DNA from: Hordeum vulgare subsp. vulgare
Taxonomy: Eukaryota > Streptophyta > Magnoliopsida > Poales > Poaceae
Assembly: GCF_904849725.1 (NCBI RefSeq)
Contig: NC_058518.1
Location: 12,978,147 to 13,042,146, forward strand
Direction of reading: 5' to 3'
Length of the DNA: 64,000 nucleotides
This document shows positions 11,299 through 23,453 of this stretch, one piece after another (the first letter of the stretch is position 1; each line of letters opens with the position of its first letter). The notes below the pieces were generated by a model. It was given only the letters and a program-made list of their open reading frames with translations. It was not told the origin of the DNA and did no database searches. The translations under genes and the position numbers were made by a program.

Positions 11299-14200
11299 TC
11301 ATGCGTAGATGTCTTCTCGAGTAGAACACAAAAGTTTTTGTGGGCGGTGACGTGCGTTTTGCTGCCCTCCTTAGTATTTTCTTGATTCCGCGGTATTGTT
11401 GGATCGAAGCGGCTCGGACCGACATTACTCGTACGCTTACGAGAGACTGGTTTCATCGCTACGAGTAACTCCGTTGCTCAAAGATGACTGGCGGGTGTCA
11501 GTTTCTCCAACTTTAGTTGAATCGGAATTGACTGAGGAGGTCCTTGGATGAGGTTAAATAGCAATTCATATATCTCCGTTGTGGTGTTTGCGTAAGTAAG
11601 ATGCGATCCTACTAGATACCCATGGTCACCACGTAAAACATGCAACAACAAAATTAGAGGACGTCTAACTTGTTTTTGCAGGGTATGCTTGTGATGTGAT
11701 ATGGCCAATGATGTGATGTGATATATTGGATGTATGAGATGATCATGTTGTAATAGAAATATCGACTTGCACGTCGATGGTACGGCAACCGGCAGGAGCC
11801 ATAGGGTTGTCTTTATAACTAACGTTTGTGCTTGCAGATGCGTTTACTATTTTGCTAGTACGTAGCTTTAGTAGTAATAGCATGAGTAGCACGACAACCC
11901 CGATGGCGACACGTTGATGGAGATCATGATGATGGAGATCATGGTGTGACGCCGGTGACAAGAAGATCGTGCCGGTGCTTTGGTGATGGAGATCAAGAAG
12001 CACGTGATGACGGCCATATCATGTCACTTATGAATTGCATGTGATGTTAATCCTTTTATGCACCTTATTTTGCTTAGAACGACGGTAGCATTATGAGGTG
12101 ATCTCTCACTAAAATTTCAAGACGAAATTGTGTTCTCCCCGACTGTACACCGTTGCTACAGTTCGTCGTTTCGAGACACCACATGTTGATCGGGTGTGAT
12201 AGACTCAACGTTCACATACAACGGGTGCAAAACAGTTGCGCACGCGGAACACTCGGGTTAAGCTTGACGAGCCTAGCATGTGCAGACATGGCCTCGGAAC
12301 ACATGAGACCGAAAGGTCGAGCATGAATCGTATAGTTGATATGATTAGCATAGAGATGCTTACCACTGAAACTATTCTCGACTCACGTGATGATCGGACT
12401 TGAGATAGTGGATTTGGATCATGTACCACTCAAATGACTAGAGAGATGTACTTTTTGAGTGGGAGTTCTTAAGTAATATGATTAATTGAACTAATTGTCA
12501 TGAACATAGTCTAATGATCTTTGCGAATTACGATGTAGCTTGCGCTATAGCTCTACTGTTTTTATATGATCCTAGAGAAAATTTAGTTGAAAGTTGATAG
12601 TAGCAAACTTTGTAGACTAAGTCTGTAAAACCGAGGATTGTCCTCGTTGCTGCACAGAAGGCTTATGTCCTTAATGCACCACTCGGTGTGCTGCACCTCG
12701 AGCGTCGTCTGTGGATGCTGTGAACATCCGACATACACGTTTCTGATGACTACACGATAGTTCAGTACAAAAATACTTAATGGCTTAGAAGCAAGGCGCC
12801 GAAAACGTTGTAAAACGTCACGGAACATAAGTGATGTTCTAAAGAGATGAAATTGTGATTTCATGCTTGTGCCCTTGTTAAGAGGTACAAGACCTCCGAC
12901 AAGATTCTTTGTCCACAAAGCACAGGAGAAAAGGCTCAATCGTTGAGCATGTGCTCAGATTGTCTGAGTACGACAATCGCTTGAATCAAGTGGGAGTTAA
13001 TCTTCCAGATGAGATAGTGATAGTTCTCCAAAGTCACTGCCACCAAGCTGTGAGAGCTTCGTGATGAACTATAACATATCAAGGATACATACAATGATCC
13101 TTGAGTTATTCGCGATGTTTTACACTGCGAAAGTAGAAATCAAGAAGGAGCATCAATAGTTGATGGTTTGTAAAACCACTAAGTTTCAAGAAAGGCAAGG
13201 GCTAGAAGGGATACTTCGTGAAACGGCAAAACAGTTGCTGCACTAATGAAGAGACCCAAGATTAAACCCAAACCCGAGACTAAGTGCTTCTGTAATGAGG
13301 GGAACAATCACTGAGGCGGAGCAACTCAAGATACTTGATAGATAAGAAGGCTGGCAAAAGTCGAAAGAAGTGTATTTGATATACATGATGTTGATGTGTA
13401 CTTTACTAGTACTCCTAGTAGCACGAGGGTATTGGATACCGGTTCGGTTGCTAAGTGATTAGTGACGCGAAATGAAAGCTACGGCATAAACGGAGACTAG
13501 CTAAAGGCGAGGTGACGATACGTGTTGGAAGTGTTTCCAAGATTGATATGATCAAACGTCGCACGCTCCCTCTACCATCGGGATTGGTGTTAAACCTAAA
13601 TAATTGTTATTTGGTGCTTGCGTTAAGCATGAACATGATTGGATCGTGTTTATTGCAATACGATTATTCATTTAAAGAGAATAATGGTTACTCTATTTTC
13701 TTGAATAATCACCTTCAATGGTTTATTGAATCTCGATCGTAGTGTTACACATGTTCATGATATTGGTGCAAAAAGATACGAGTTGATGATGATAGTACCA
13801 CTTACTTGTGGCACTGCCTCTTGAGTCATGTTAGTATAAATTGCATGAAGAGGCTCCATGCTGATGGATCTTTGTACTCACCTGATTTCGAATCACTAGT
13901 GACATGCGAATCATACCACATGAGCAAGGCCTTGTTTTCGTTGAGATGAAATAAGATAGTAACTTGTTGGAAGTGATACATTTTGATGTATGCAGTCCAA
14001 TGGGTGCTGAGGCACGCAGTGGATATCATTATGTTCTTACTTCACTGACGATTTGAGTAGATACACGAGTATTTACTTAATGAATCACAAGTCTAAAATG
14101 TTGAAAAGTTCAATTCCGTTTCAGAGTGAAGTTCGTCGTAACAAGAGGATAAACTGTCTACGATATGATCATGGAAATGAATATCTGAGTTACGAGTTCT

Positions 14201-16274
14201 GGTACACAGTTAAGACAATGTGGAAATTGTTTCGCAGTTCATGCCACCTGGAACATCATAGTGTGATGATGTGTCTGAACGTCATGGCCACGCACTATTT
14301 GGTATGGTGCATACTATGATGTCTCTTATCAAATTACCACTATCGTTTATGGGTTATGCATTAGAGACAACCGCAGTCACTTTAAACAGGGCACCGCGTA
14401 TTTCCGTTGAGATGACACAGTATAGACTGAGGTTTAGAGAAATCTAAACTGTCGTTTCTTGAAAGTTTGGGGTTTCGACACTTATGTGAAAAGGTTTCAG
14501 TCTGATAAGCTCGAACCCAAAGCGGATAGATGCATCTTCATAGGATATCCAAAACAGTTGGGTACATCTCCTATCTCAGATCCGAAAGCAAAGTGTTTGT
14601 TTCTAGAAACGGATCCTTTCTCGAGGAAAGGTTTCTCTCGAAAGAATTGAGTGGGAGGGTGGTAGAACTTGATGAGGTTATTGAACCATCACTTCAACCA
14701 GTGTGTAGCAGGGCGCAGGAAGTTGTTCATGTGGCGCCTACACCAATTGAAGTGGAAACTGATGATGATGATCATTGAGCTTCGAATCAAGTTACTACAA
14801 ACCTCGTAGGTCGACAAGGTCGCGTACTGCTGCAGAGTAGTACGGTAACCCTGTCTTGGAGGTCATGTTGTTGAGCAAAAGTGAACCTACGAGTTATGGA
14901 GAAAGCGATGGTGGGCCCAGATTCCGACAAAATGGCTGGAAGCCATGAAATCCAAGAGAGGATCCATGTGTGAAAACAAAGTGTAGACTTTGGTAGAACT
15001 ACTTGATGGTCATAGGACTATTGAGTAAAAATGGATCTTTAAAAGAAGACAGACGATGATGGTGATAAGTCACTATTAAGAAAAGCTTGACTTGTCGCAA
15101 AGATGTTTTCGACAAGATCAAACGGTTGACTATGATGAGACTTTCTCACTCATAGCGATGCTAAAGGTCTGTTAGAATTATGTTAGTTGTTGATGCATTA
15201 TTTATGAAATATTGCACGTAGGATGTCAAAACATTGTTTCCTCGACGGTTTCCTTGAGCAAACATTGTATGTGATACAACCAGAAGGTTTTGTCGATCCT
15301 AAAGATACTAGCAAGTATGCAAGCTCCAGTGATCCTTCAATGGACTGGTGCAAGCATCTCGGAGTTGGAATATACACTTTGATGAGATGATCAAAGATTT
15401 TGGGTGTGTATAAGGTTTATTAGAAACTTGTATTTCCAAAGAAGTGAGTGGGAGCACTATAGAATTTCTGATAGGTATATGTGGTTGACATATTGTGGAT
15501 CAGAAGTAATGTAGAATTTCTGTAAAGCATACAAGGTTGTTTGAAAGAAGTTTTCAAATGAGTACCTGGATTACGCTACTTGAACGTTGAGCATCAAAGA
15601 TCTATGGAGATAGATCGAAAGCGCTTAATAGAAGTTTCACCAAGATGCATGCCTTGACAAGTTTTTGAAAGAGTTCAAAATAGACCAGCAAAGAAGGAGT
15701 TCTTGGTTGCGTTGTGAGGTGTGAATTTGAGTAAGACTCAAAACCCGACCACGGCAGAATAAAGAGAATAGACGAAGGTCGTCTTCTATGCCTTAGCCGT
15801 AGAATCTAAAGTATGCCATGTTGTGTACCGCACCTGAAGTGTGCCTTGACTCAAAGTATGTTGAGAGGTACAGAGAGTGAGCCATGATTGAATCACTAGC
15901 AGCGGTCAAAATTTCTCCTTAGTAACTAATGGACTAAGGAATTTTTCTCGATTATGGAGGTGGTTAAAGAGTTTGTCGCAAAGGGTTACGTCAATGCAAG
16001 CTTTGACACTAATCCGGATAACTATGAGTAGTGAAACGGATTCGTATAGTAGAGTAGATATTTGGAGCATTTCCGAATAGCACGTAGTAGCAGCATCTAT
16101 AAGATGACATAAAGATTTGTAAAGAACGCACGAATCTGAAAGTTTCAGAACCGTTGACTAAAACCTCTCTCACGAGCAAGACGTGATCAGACCCCATAAC
16201 TATATGGGTGTTGGATTCGTTGGAATCACATGGTGATGTGAACTAGATTATTGACTCTAGTGCAAGTGGGAGAC
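11280..16274 (+). pseudogene. Angela internal region, right copy, complete length, degenerate gag-pol
   Basis: This spans primer-binding site to polypurine tract (AGTGGGAGAC at 16265-16274), about 4995 bp. The first 1.1 kb has no long frame. A potential splice pair is present (GTAAGTAAG at about 11592, TTTTTGCAG ending at about 11682). Remnants repeat those of the left copy at +6823: zinc knuckle about 13279-13318, LDTG 13432-13443, LWHCLLSH about 13808-13831, integrase block about 14464-14523 and RT block about 15266-15308. The element cannot make its own proteins. From 12367 on it matches the left copy with about 4 substitutions and 1 indel in 3.9 kb by eye. Confidence 0.9.
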
Positions 16275-18102
16275 TGTTGGAAATATGCCCTAGAGGCAAT
16301 AATAAATTAGTTATTATTATATTTCTTTGTTCATGATAATCGTTTATTATCCATGCTATAATTGTATTGATTGGAAACACAATACTTGTGTGGATACATA
16401 GACAAAACACTGTCCCTAGTAAGCCTCTAGTTGACTAGCTCGTTGATCAAAGATGGCCAAGGTTTCCTGGCCATAGGCAAGTGTTGTTACTTGATAACGG
16501 GATCACATCATTAGGAGAATCATGTGATTGACTAGACCCAAACTAATAAGACGTAGCATGTTGATCGTGTCATTTTTTTGCTACTGTTTTCTGCGTGTCA
16601 AGTATTTGTTCCTATGACCATGAGATCATATAACTCACTAACACCGGAGGAATGCTTTGTGTGTATCAAACGTCACAACGTAACTGGGTGACTATAAAGA
16701 TGCTCTACAGGTATCTCCGAAGGTGTTAGTTGAGTTAGTATGGATCGAGACTGGGATTTGTCACTCCGTGTGACGGAGAGGTATCTCGGGGCCCACTCGG
16801 TAATACAACATCACACACAAGCCTTGCAAGCAATGTGACTTAGTGTAAGTTGCGGGATCTTGTATTACGGAACGAGTAAAGAGACTTGTCGGTAAACGAG
16901 ATTGAAATAGGTATGCGGATACTGACGATCGAATCTCGGGCAAGTAACATACCGAAGGACAAAGGGAATGACATACGGGATTATACGAATCCTTGGTACT
17001 GAGGTTCAAACGATAAGATCTTCGTAGAATATGTAGGATCCAATATGGGCATCCAGGTCCCGCTATTGGATATTGACCGAGGAGTCTCTCGGGTCATGTC
17101 TACATAGTTCTCGAACCCGCAGGGTCTGCACACTTAAGGTTCGACGTTGTTTTATGCGTATTTGAGTTATATGGTTGGTTACCGAATGTTGTTCGGAGTC
17201 CCGGATGAGATCACGGACGTCACGAGGGTTTCCGGAATGGTCCGGAAACGAAGATTGATATATAGGATGACCTCATTTGATTACCGGAAGGTTTTCGGAG
17301 TTACCGAGAATGTACCGGGAATGACGAATGGGTTCCGGGAGTTAACCGGGGGGGGGGGGGGGGTCAACCCACCCCGGGGAAGCCCATAGGCATTTGGGGA
17401 GACACACCAGCCCTTAGTGGGCTGGTGGGACAGCCCACAAGTGCCCAATGCGCCAAGAGAAGAAAAATCAAGAGGAAAGGAAAAAAAAGGAAGGAGGTGG
17501 GAAGGAAGGGGGACTCCTCCCACCAAACCAAGTCCAACTCGGTTTGGGGGGGGAGTCCTCCCCCCCTTTGGCTCGGCCGACTCCTTGAGGGTCCTTGGAC
17601 CCCAAGGCAAGGCCCCCCTCCCTCCCACCTATATATACGGAGGTTTTAGGGCAGATTTGAGACGACTTTCCCACGGCTGCCCGACCACATACCTCCACGG
17701 TTTTTCCTCTAGATCGCGTTTCTGCGGAGCTCGGGCGGAGCCCTGCTGAGACAAGGTCATCACCAACCTTCGGAGCGCCGTCACGCTGCCGGAGAACTCT
17801 TCTACCTCTCCGTCTCTCTTGCTGGATCAAGAAGGCCGAGATCATCGTCGAGCTGTACGTGTGCTGAACGCGGAGGTGCCGTCCGTTCGGTACTAGATCG
17901 TGGGACTGATCGCGGGATTGTTCGCGGGGCGGATCGAGGGACGTGAGGACGTTCCACTACATCAACCGCGTTCACTAACGCTTCCGCTGTACGATCTACA
18001 AGGGTACGTAGATCACTCATCCCCTCTCGTAGATGGACATCACCATGATAAGTCTTCGTGCGCGTAGGAAATTTTTTGTTTCCCATGCGACGTTCCCCAA
18101 CA
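16275..18102 (+). repeat. Angela-type LTR, right copy (3' LTR)
   Basis: This 1828-bp LTR has the same ends as the copy at 9451 and a TATA-like motif at 17630-17637. The polypurine tract precedes it, and non-Angela DNA (TAGTGGCCAACTTG) follows at 18103. A target-site duplication cannot be tested because the matching left end of the original insertion was lost at 5544. Confidence 0.95.
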
Positions 18103-18340
18103 TAGTGGCCAACTTGTTATATGATGTCTCATTGACAAAAATGATGATTAAATAGTGTTGGTGGTAATGACTATGATTATTATTAGCTATAGTGATGCAA
18201 GAGTATTTATATTAATATGATAATGATGTTGATCATGATTATCATGATGATTTGTTATTATGATCATGATTGGTTATTATATCATTGGGGGAAGGAAAGC
18301 GGATTAGATTCATGTGGATGATGATGACGAGAAGGAGTTG
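18103..18340. other. AT-rich spacer, nothing identified
   Basis: The stretch is low-complexity, with repeated ATGATNATGAT-type words. It carries no open frame, terminal repeat or recognisable family. It may be the interior of the DNA element ending at 18836. Confidence 0.4.
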
Positions 18341-18836
18341 TGATTATGACTAGTAGCACGGGTTTGCAAGAACGCTACTAATAGTTGTCTTATCAGTAGC
18401 GTTGGTATGACACGCGCTACAACTATATGTCTTAGCAGTAGCTCGTCTTACACGCGCTGCTAGTAAGTAATAGCTGTAGCGCCTTACTAGTAGCGTGGTA
18501 ACCCGCGCTACTAGTAGGCACTAAACCATTAAATTAACCCTCCAACCCCCCCCCCCCCCCAACCCCCTCCCCCCATTCAAAAAAAACCCAGCTCCGACCA
18601 GATGCTGACACGTGAATGCCATTTGGTCCCGGTTGGTGTGACCAACCGGGACTAAAGTTCCTCCTTCTTGGGCTCCCCGCAGTAGCCACGTGGAGACACT
18701 TTGGGCCCGGTTTGTAAGTCAACCGGGACTAAAGGTTTGGGCCTTTAGTCCCGACCCTTTAGTCCCGGTTACGGAACCGGGTCTAATGGGCCTCTGGAAC
18801 CGGGACAAATGGGCCTTTTTCTACTAGTGATGGCAC
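18341..18836. mobile_element. CACTA-like DNA transposon end
   Basis: The right end reads TTTTTCTACTAGTG, the complement of a CACTAGTAGAAAA terminus. It is preceded by repeated TTTAGTCCCGG and AACCGGGACTAAAG blocks (18620-18790). Further left lie repeated GCGCTACTAGTA-type words (18360-18525) that may be a second element, separated by a C-rich run at about 18547-18560. No transposase frame is seen. It directly abuts the 3' part of the LINE at 18837, so it probably truncated that LINE. Confidence 0.55.
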
Positions 18837-20527
18837 CATCGACTGTCGATGGTTTCGCGAAAGCAACTCCACAGGAATTGAGGAGTGACGCAAGTGAAGA
18901 AGATGTGATTGGAGTCCTCCAACACGTCGCACAGAGGGCAGATCCCATCTCCACGGCCATTGGTTTGAGCACCTCCACCCCAGAGGGAACCCGGGCCCGA
19001 ATCCATTGCCACATGAAGATTATGATTTTCAGAGGTAACCTAATGCCACACACATCGGTGAGGGCCTCCGGGGCAGACGATGGGACGATGGCCCGGTACA
19101 AACACCGAGCGGAGAAGCAGCCCGAGGGTTCCAGGAACCGACATGCGGTCCGCGGTAGTGTCGACGTCGAGTGAGTGGAGGGCGATGCACTGCAGAAACT
19201 CATCCCAGGCCGTGAGCTCGGGCGGCACGAAAGGGTGGCGGAACGCGAGGCGCCCAAGATCCCGGAGAGCGACCTCAACCAAGGTCCTAGGCTCCACCGT
19301 GATGGAGAATAATACCAGGAATCGGAAGCGAACGACGATTCACCGGCCCAGCGATCCAACCAAAATAGCATAGCGGACCCGGATCCATTTGAAATGGAAG
19401 AACCAATGCGAAGGACAGGGACCAACTGGATGACCGATTGCCAGAACTGCGAGCCTCCAGAGTGTTGGAAGAATGCCAGCGGCTGAGCCCGAAGGTACTT
19501 GTTCCTAATGATGTCGAGCCACAGGCCACCTTCACAGTTCGCTATCCTCCAAAGCCACTTAGTCAGCAAGGCAATGTTCATGGGCTTCGACGACATGATC
19601 TCTAGAACGCAGTGGTCGCGGGGCTTGCAAATGTCGGTCAGGCTAAGCGTGTGGTATTTCTGCTTATTGCCCTCTCCAGACTAGTAAAATCGGGACTGGT
19701 ACTTGGCAATCTCGTGATGCGAAGTCTCATGGAGACTGTAGAAGCTCATCATGAAAATGAGAAGGCTGGACAAGGAGGAGTTGATGAGCATGGTTCTGGC
19801 CGCCTTGGACAGCCACCGGCCTTGCCACGGTTCGATCTGGTGTTGGAGCTTAGACACCGTAGGCCGCAGGTCAACGACAGAGAAGCGCGAGTCACTGGTG
19901 GGTACCCCCAGGTAGGAGGAGGGGAAGTACCCAAGCTAGCAGTTAAGGCGGTCAGCGATGAGGTGGGCCTCGTCGGGAGGGTAGCCAAGGTTCATCACTT
20001 CACTTTTGTCGAAGTTGATCTTGAGCCCCAACATCTGCTGAAAGGAGAGGAGGAGGAATTTGAGGTTAATAATATCATCATGTGATCCCTCCACCATGAT
20101 AATGGTGTCATGGGCATATTGTAGGAGGGAAACCCCTCCCCTCCTACGAGATGAGTAACAACACCATGAATATGGTCGGCTGCCTTGGCCTTATCGAGGA
20201 TGGTGGCAAGGGCTTCCACCACCATGTTAAACAAGAAGGGGAGAAGGGATCGCCTTGCCTAACCCCACACTGGGTGCGGATGTACGTACTAACCTCCCCG
20301 TTGATGTTAACCGCGGTCCGGCCAGATAAAACCATGTGCAAAACGCGGGTCACCCACCGGTCATCAAAGGCCTTGTGGAAGTCGATCTTCACGAAGATTG
20401 CACGGTGTCGCCTAGTGCGCACCTCGTGCAAGACCTCATAGAAGACTAAGACCCCATCCAGGATGAATCGGCCTTGGATGAAGGCCGATTGATTAGGATC
20501 GGTAATACAGTCAGCCAACTAGGTCAC
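18837..20527 (-). pseudogene. LINE ORF2, 3' part: RT core and zf-RVT-like C-terminus
   Basis: From 20518 the frame encodes CITDPNQSAFIQGRFILDG and motif A IFVKIDFHKAFD, then motif B GVRQGDPFSP. A frameshift follows and continues as VVEALATILDKAKAADHIHG. The catalytic YADD box reads YAHD (20107-20118), so an essential Asp is replaced by His. Downstream, KPMNIALLTKWLWRIAN (near 19585) and a region up to 18840 with PLKIIIFMWQWIRARVPSG match the C-terminal part common to plant LINEs. Several frameshifts and the altered catalytic box make it inactive. Confidence 0.85.
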
Positions 20528-21035
20528 TGTTGGGGATATTACCTGCGGTGTAACCCGCCCTAATTGGGCCGGGTCATCGAAGTGGCGACTCATACATGGT
20601 TAGTGCAAGCCTCGGCCCAGGGGGCCCATGAACCAAATGGCGGTTCAGGATTGATGAAGAAGATAAGCTGTCAAGGAGGTTTCCAAGCTTGGAAACCACA
20701 GCGACTTAGAGATATGGAAGACCACGATCTGTAACATGGCTAGGACTTTTCTAAACCCTAGGGCCTCGACCTGTATATAAAGGCGAGTCTCTGGGGCAGA
20801 TAGATGAAGTTAGAAATCATCAAGAGCTAGGTCAGGCGAGTTACGCCCTCCTTCTAATCAAATCCACCATCAATATACACAAAGCAGGACGTAGGCCTTT
20901 ACCTCCACACCAGGGGCCGAACCTGGGTAAATCTGAGTCTCGCTTCCGCTCACCCCCTTTGAGTCGCCACCAAGGTGCGATGGCTCCTTCACTAAGTCCT
21001 TTCACGAGGACATCTGCCGTGACAAAACCACGACA
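20528..21035. mobile_element. Solo LTR, 508 bp, TSD GTCAC
   Basis: The insert begins TGTTGGGGATATTACC and ends CCACGACA (TG...CA) and is flanked by the perfect 5-bp direct repeat GTCAC (20523-20527 and 21036-21040). A TATA box (TATATAAA) at 20774-20781 sets the promoter on the plus strand. No internal domain or second LTR is present. It interrupts the LINE between the RT N-terminal block and DCITDPNQSAF. I do not recognise the family; a short TRIM-type element is less likely because no direct repeat is visible inside. Confidence 0.88.
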
Positions 21036-21040
21036 GTCAC

Positions 21041-22662
21041 CCTATTGGCGTACCCTTAGCCAAGATACGGAAGATCACGTTGATCACCGTGATCGGTCTA
21101 AACTGGCGGATGTCGGATGCCCCCGCCACCTTGGGAATAAGGGTAATGTTCCCAAAGTTGAGACAAGAGAGGTCAATGGACCCTATATAGAATTCATCGA
21201 ACAGAGCCATCACCTCAGGCTTGATCACATCCTAGACTGTGTAGAAAAACTTCGCCGGGAGGCCATCCGGTCCAGGAGCGGAAGCGGGGTTCATACCCTT
21301 GATGGCCTCCTAAACCTTGTCCTCAGAGAATGGAGCTGTTAGCGACTCGTTGTCCAAGTATGAGACGTGCTGGTGAATATCCAGAAGGACTGGACCAGGG
21401 ACAACCCTCCCTGAGGGGAGGACGAGAATCGGGCTTTGAAAAATCCGTCCACGTGGGCGCGAATCTCAGCGGGGCCCTGGAGTAGGGTCTCCACATCCCA
21501 AAGGAGGGGGATGGTGTTGCCACGACGGCTGCCGTTCGCAATGGCTTGGAAGTAGGCGGTGTTGGCATCGCCTCATAGAACCCAACGTCGGGTTCCACGC
21601 TGGCGCCAGAAAGCCTCCTCATCGGAGTAGATCACTGCCAGCTGATCCTTAAGGTCATAACGGATGATCCACTCATCCGGAGCCAGGCCCGAAGAGTCGA
21701 CCCAAAGGTCAAGGGCTTGGATGGATTCGAGGAGCCTCCTTTTTCGCTCATGGAGATTGCCACCCAGGTTGGTCCCCCAAACCCTTCATAAATTGGCGGG
21801 CAAGCTTAGCACAGAGCTGCCAGGAGTCGATGGTGGAGACTGAGCAGTGGAGGGAGTCACGCGCTGTCACCCAGCGAGCGCGCACCGCATTGGCAAAGCT
21901 GGCCTGATTGAGCCAAATGGTCTCGAACCTAAATCTTGGCGGAGGGGGGGTCTACCATTCTCCAGGAGAGTAGAAGGGGAGCGTGATCCGATCCAATGCG
22001 GGTTATGGCCCGCAGGGAGTCAAGGAGGCATTTGAGCTCCCATTCCGGATCCACGAAGACCCGGTCCAAGACATACATCATCGAGTTTGCCTAGCGGTTG
22101 GTTCATGTGAATCTGGAGCCAACCCGATCGAGCTCACGCTGGCCGAGGTCCGTGATGGAGTCATTGAAGAGCTGCATGCATGCAAAGTTCACCCGACAAT
22201 TACTCTTGTCTTCAACACAGCGGATGAGGTTGAAGTCCCACCACCATCAGGAGAGTAGCACAGGAGATCTTGTTGTGAAGCTCCTCAAGGAAGGCCGCGG
22301 AGCGGCGATGGTCATCCGGGCCATAGACGACCACAATTTCCCACTTGAAGTTGATGGCACACTCATAGATGTCCATACTAACATAGGACTCACCCCTGTC
22401 CATGCTACCTATATCAAAGGTGGCATCCTTCACACCTAGAAGGATGCCATCGGAGTGGCCATAGGTCCCACTAGAAGGGAGCCAGTGCCAAGCAAAGAGG
22501 TGTGCACTCAGGTGCTCTAACTCTTCCAAGGAGAAGTACGTTCGGAGAGTCCTGGAATGCAACTATGTCAATGTGTTCGTCGCGTATGTACTCGCTGATT
22601 TGACATCGCCGGCCATCTTGGCCGAAGCCGCGCATGTTCCAGAAGAGGGCCCGCATCAAGCA
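21041..22662 (-). pseudogene. LINE ORF2, 5' part: endonuclease and RT N-terminus
   Basis: From 22659 the frame begins MMRALFWNMRGFGQDGR, the start of an APE-type endonuclease, followed by HIDIVAFQ. After a frameshift, YGHSDGILLGVKD and WEIVVVYGPDD continue the endonuclease (about 22260-22480). Further downstream, MALFDEFYIGSIDLSCLNFG and ITLIPKVAGASDIRQFRPI (21080-21215) belong to the RT N-terminus. This enzyme normally nicks target DNA and primes reverse transcription. Multiple frameshifts and stops and the solo LTR insertion break this copy. Confidence 0.82.
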
Positions 22663-22968
22663 ACTATGGAGGGGCTGCTTGACCCCAGGACAAGGGAGGC
22701 ACTTTGGGCATGTTGTGCGGCACTGCGGGAATGCGCGCGGCCATTAATCTCAACCCCAGCCGCGCCAGCAGTAGGGGTACGTGAGGTGGACACCACGACA
22801 GGGGCGCGGCAAGGGCAGGCGCGAGACTCCGCCAATTTGCCACTGGGGAGCTCACGGCCCTGATGGCCTCAATCTGCTGTAGGGGGAGCCCACTTCCCCT
22901 GAAGACGATCACAAAATCGGTCGTAACCTTAGCAAGGCCACCCAAGAGACAAATTCAACCGTGGAGAT
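22663..22968 (-). pseudogene. LINE ORF1, C-terminal remnant
   Basis: This short stretch lies between the endonuclease start (22659) and the copia element. It encodes LAKVTTDFVIVFRGSGLPL and a Pro/Leu/Ala-rich tail. It continues the ORF1 reading that stops at the other side of the copia insertion (27605). No domain is visible. Confidence 0.5.
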
Positions 22969-23452
22969 TGTTGGCTTTGATCACTAGATCAAATCACACA
23001 GGAGCTACCACGTACATGAAAGCTAGCTTCTAAGCTAGCAAGAAGGTAGGTGGATGGATACACAGTGTATGTATGTGTATAGCCACGTCCTCCTGTGCGT
23101 GAGGTTGGCTTAGGCTGGTAACCACGTATAATCGATTCAATCGATCTATCTTTTCCAGCGCCCGTCGACGAAACACAGCGGCTCGTAAACTTTGACAAAC
23201 AGAAAACGAAGACACCGAATCGCTATATGATGGCTACAGGCTCATGTCGAGCCTGTCGTACTTTGTATTACTTTGATCTTGTGTTGTACAGATTACAGGA
23301 AGTATCTTGACTCTTGAGTATATATAGCAGCTAGGAGCAACAACCAAACCTAAGCGGTTTAGGAGTGCTAATCGTACTACTACTATGGGTTCTGATCAGT
23401 GTCCAACTCGGACACAAACACAACACTACTACACGTTATGTTTATTCCTACA
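22969..23452 (-). repeat. Copia 3' LTR, copy 1
   Basis: This is the terminal direct repeat of the element, paired with 27124-27604. The inner end abuts the complement of the polypurine tract. The homologous LTR in the second duplication copy (48361-48800) lacks the outer 44 bp. Confidence 0.92.
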
Positions 23453-23453
23453 T

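Larger units (their letters stand above)
5544..18102 (+). mobile_element. Tandem BARE/Angela-type retrotransposon array sharing an LTR
   Basis: The layout is truncated internal region, LTR, full internal region, LTR, all on the plus strand. Positions 5544-11279 recur at 12367-18102 with an offset of 6823-6824. A complete element spans 9451-18102 (about 8.65 kb, LTRs 1829 and 1828 bp). The second internal copy to the left lacks its 5' LTR and about 1.1 kb of 5' internal sequence. The middle LTR is preceded by the polypurine tract of the left copy rather than by host DNA. This is expected if the array arose by unequal LTR recombination and not by two insertions. Confidence 0.93.
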
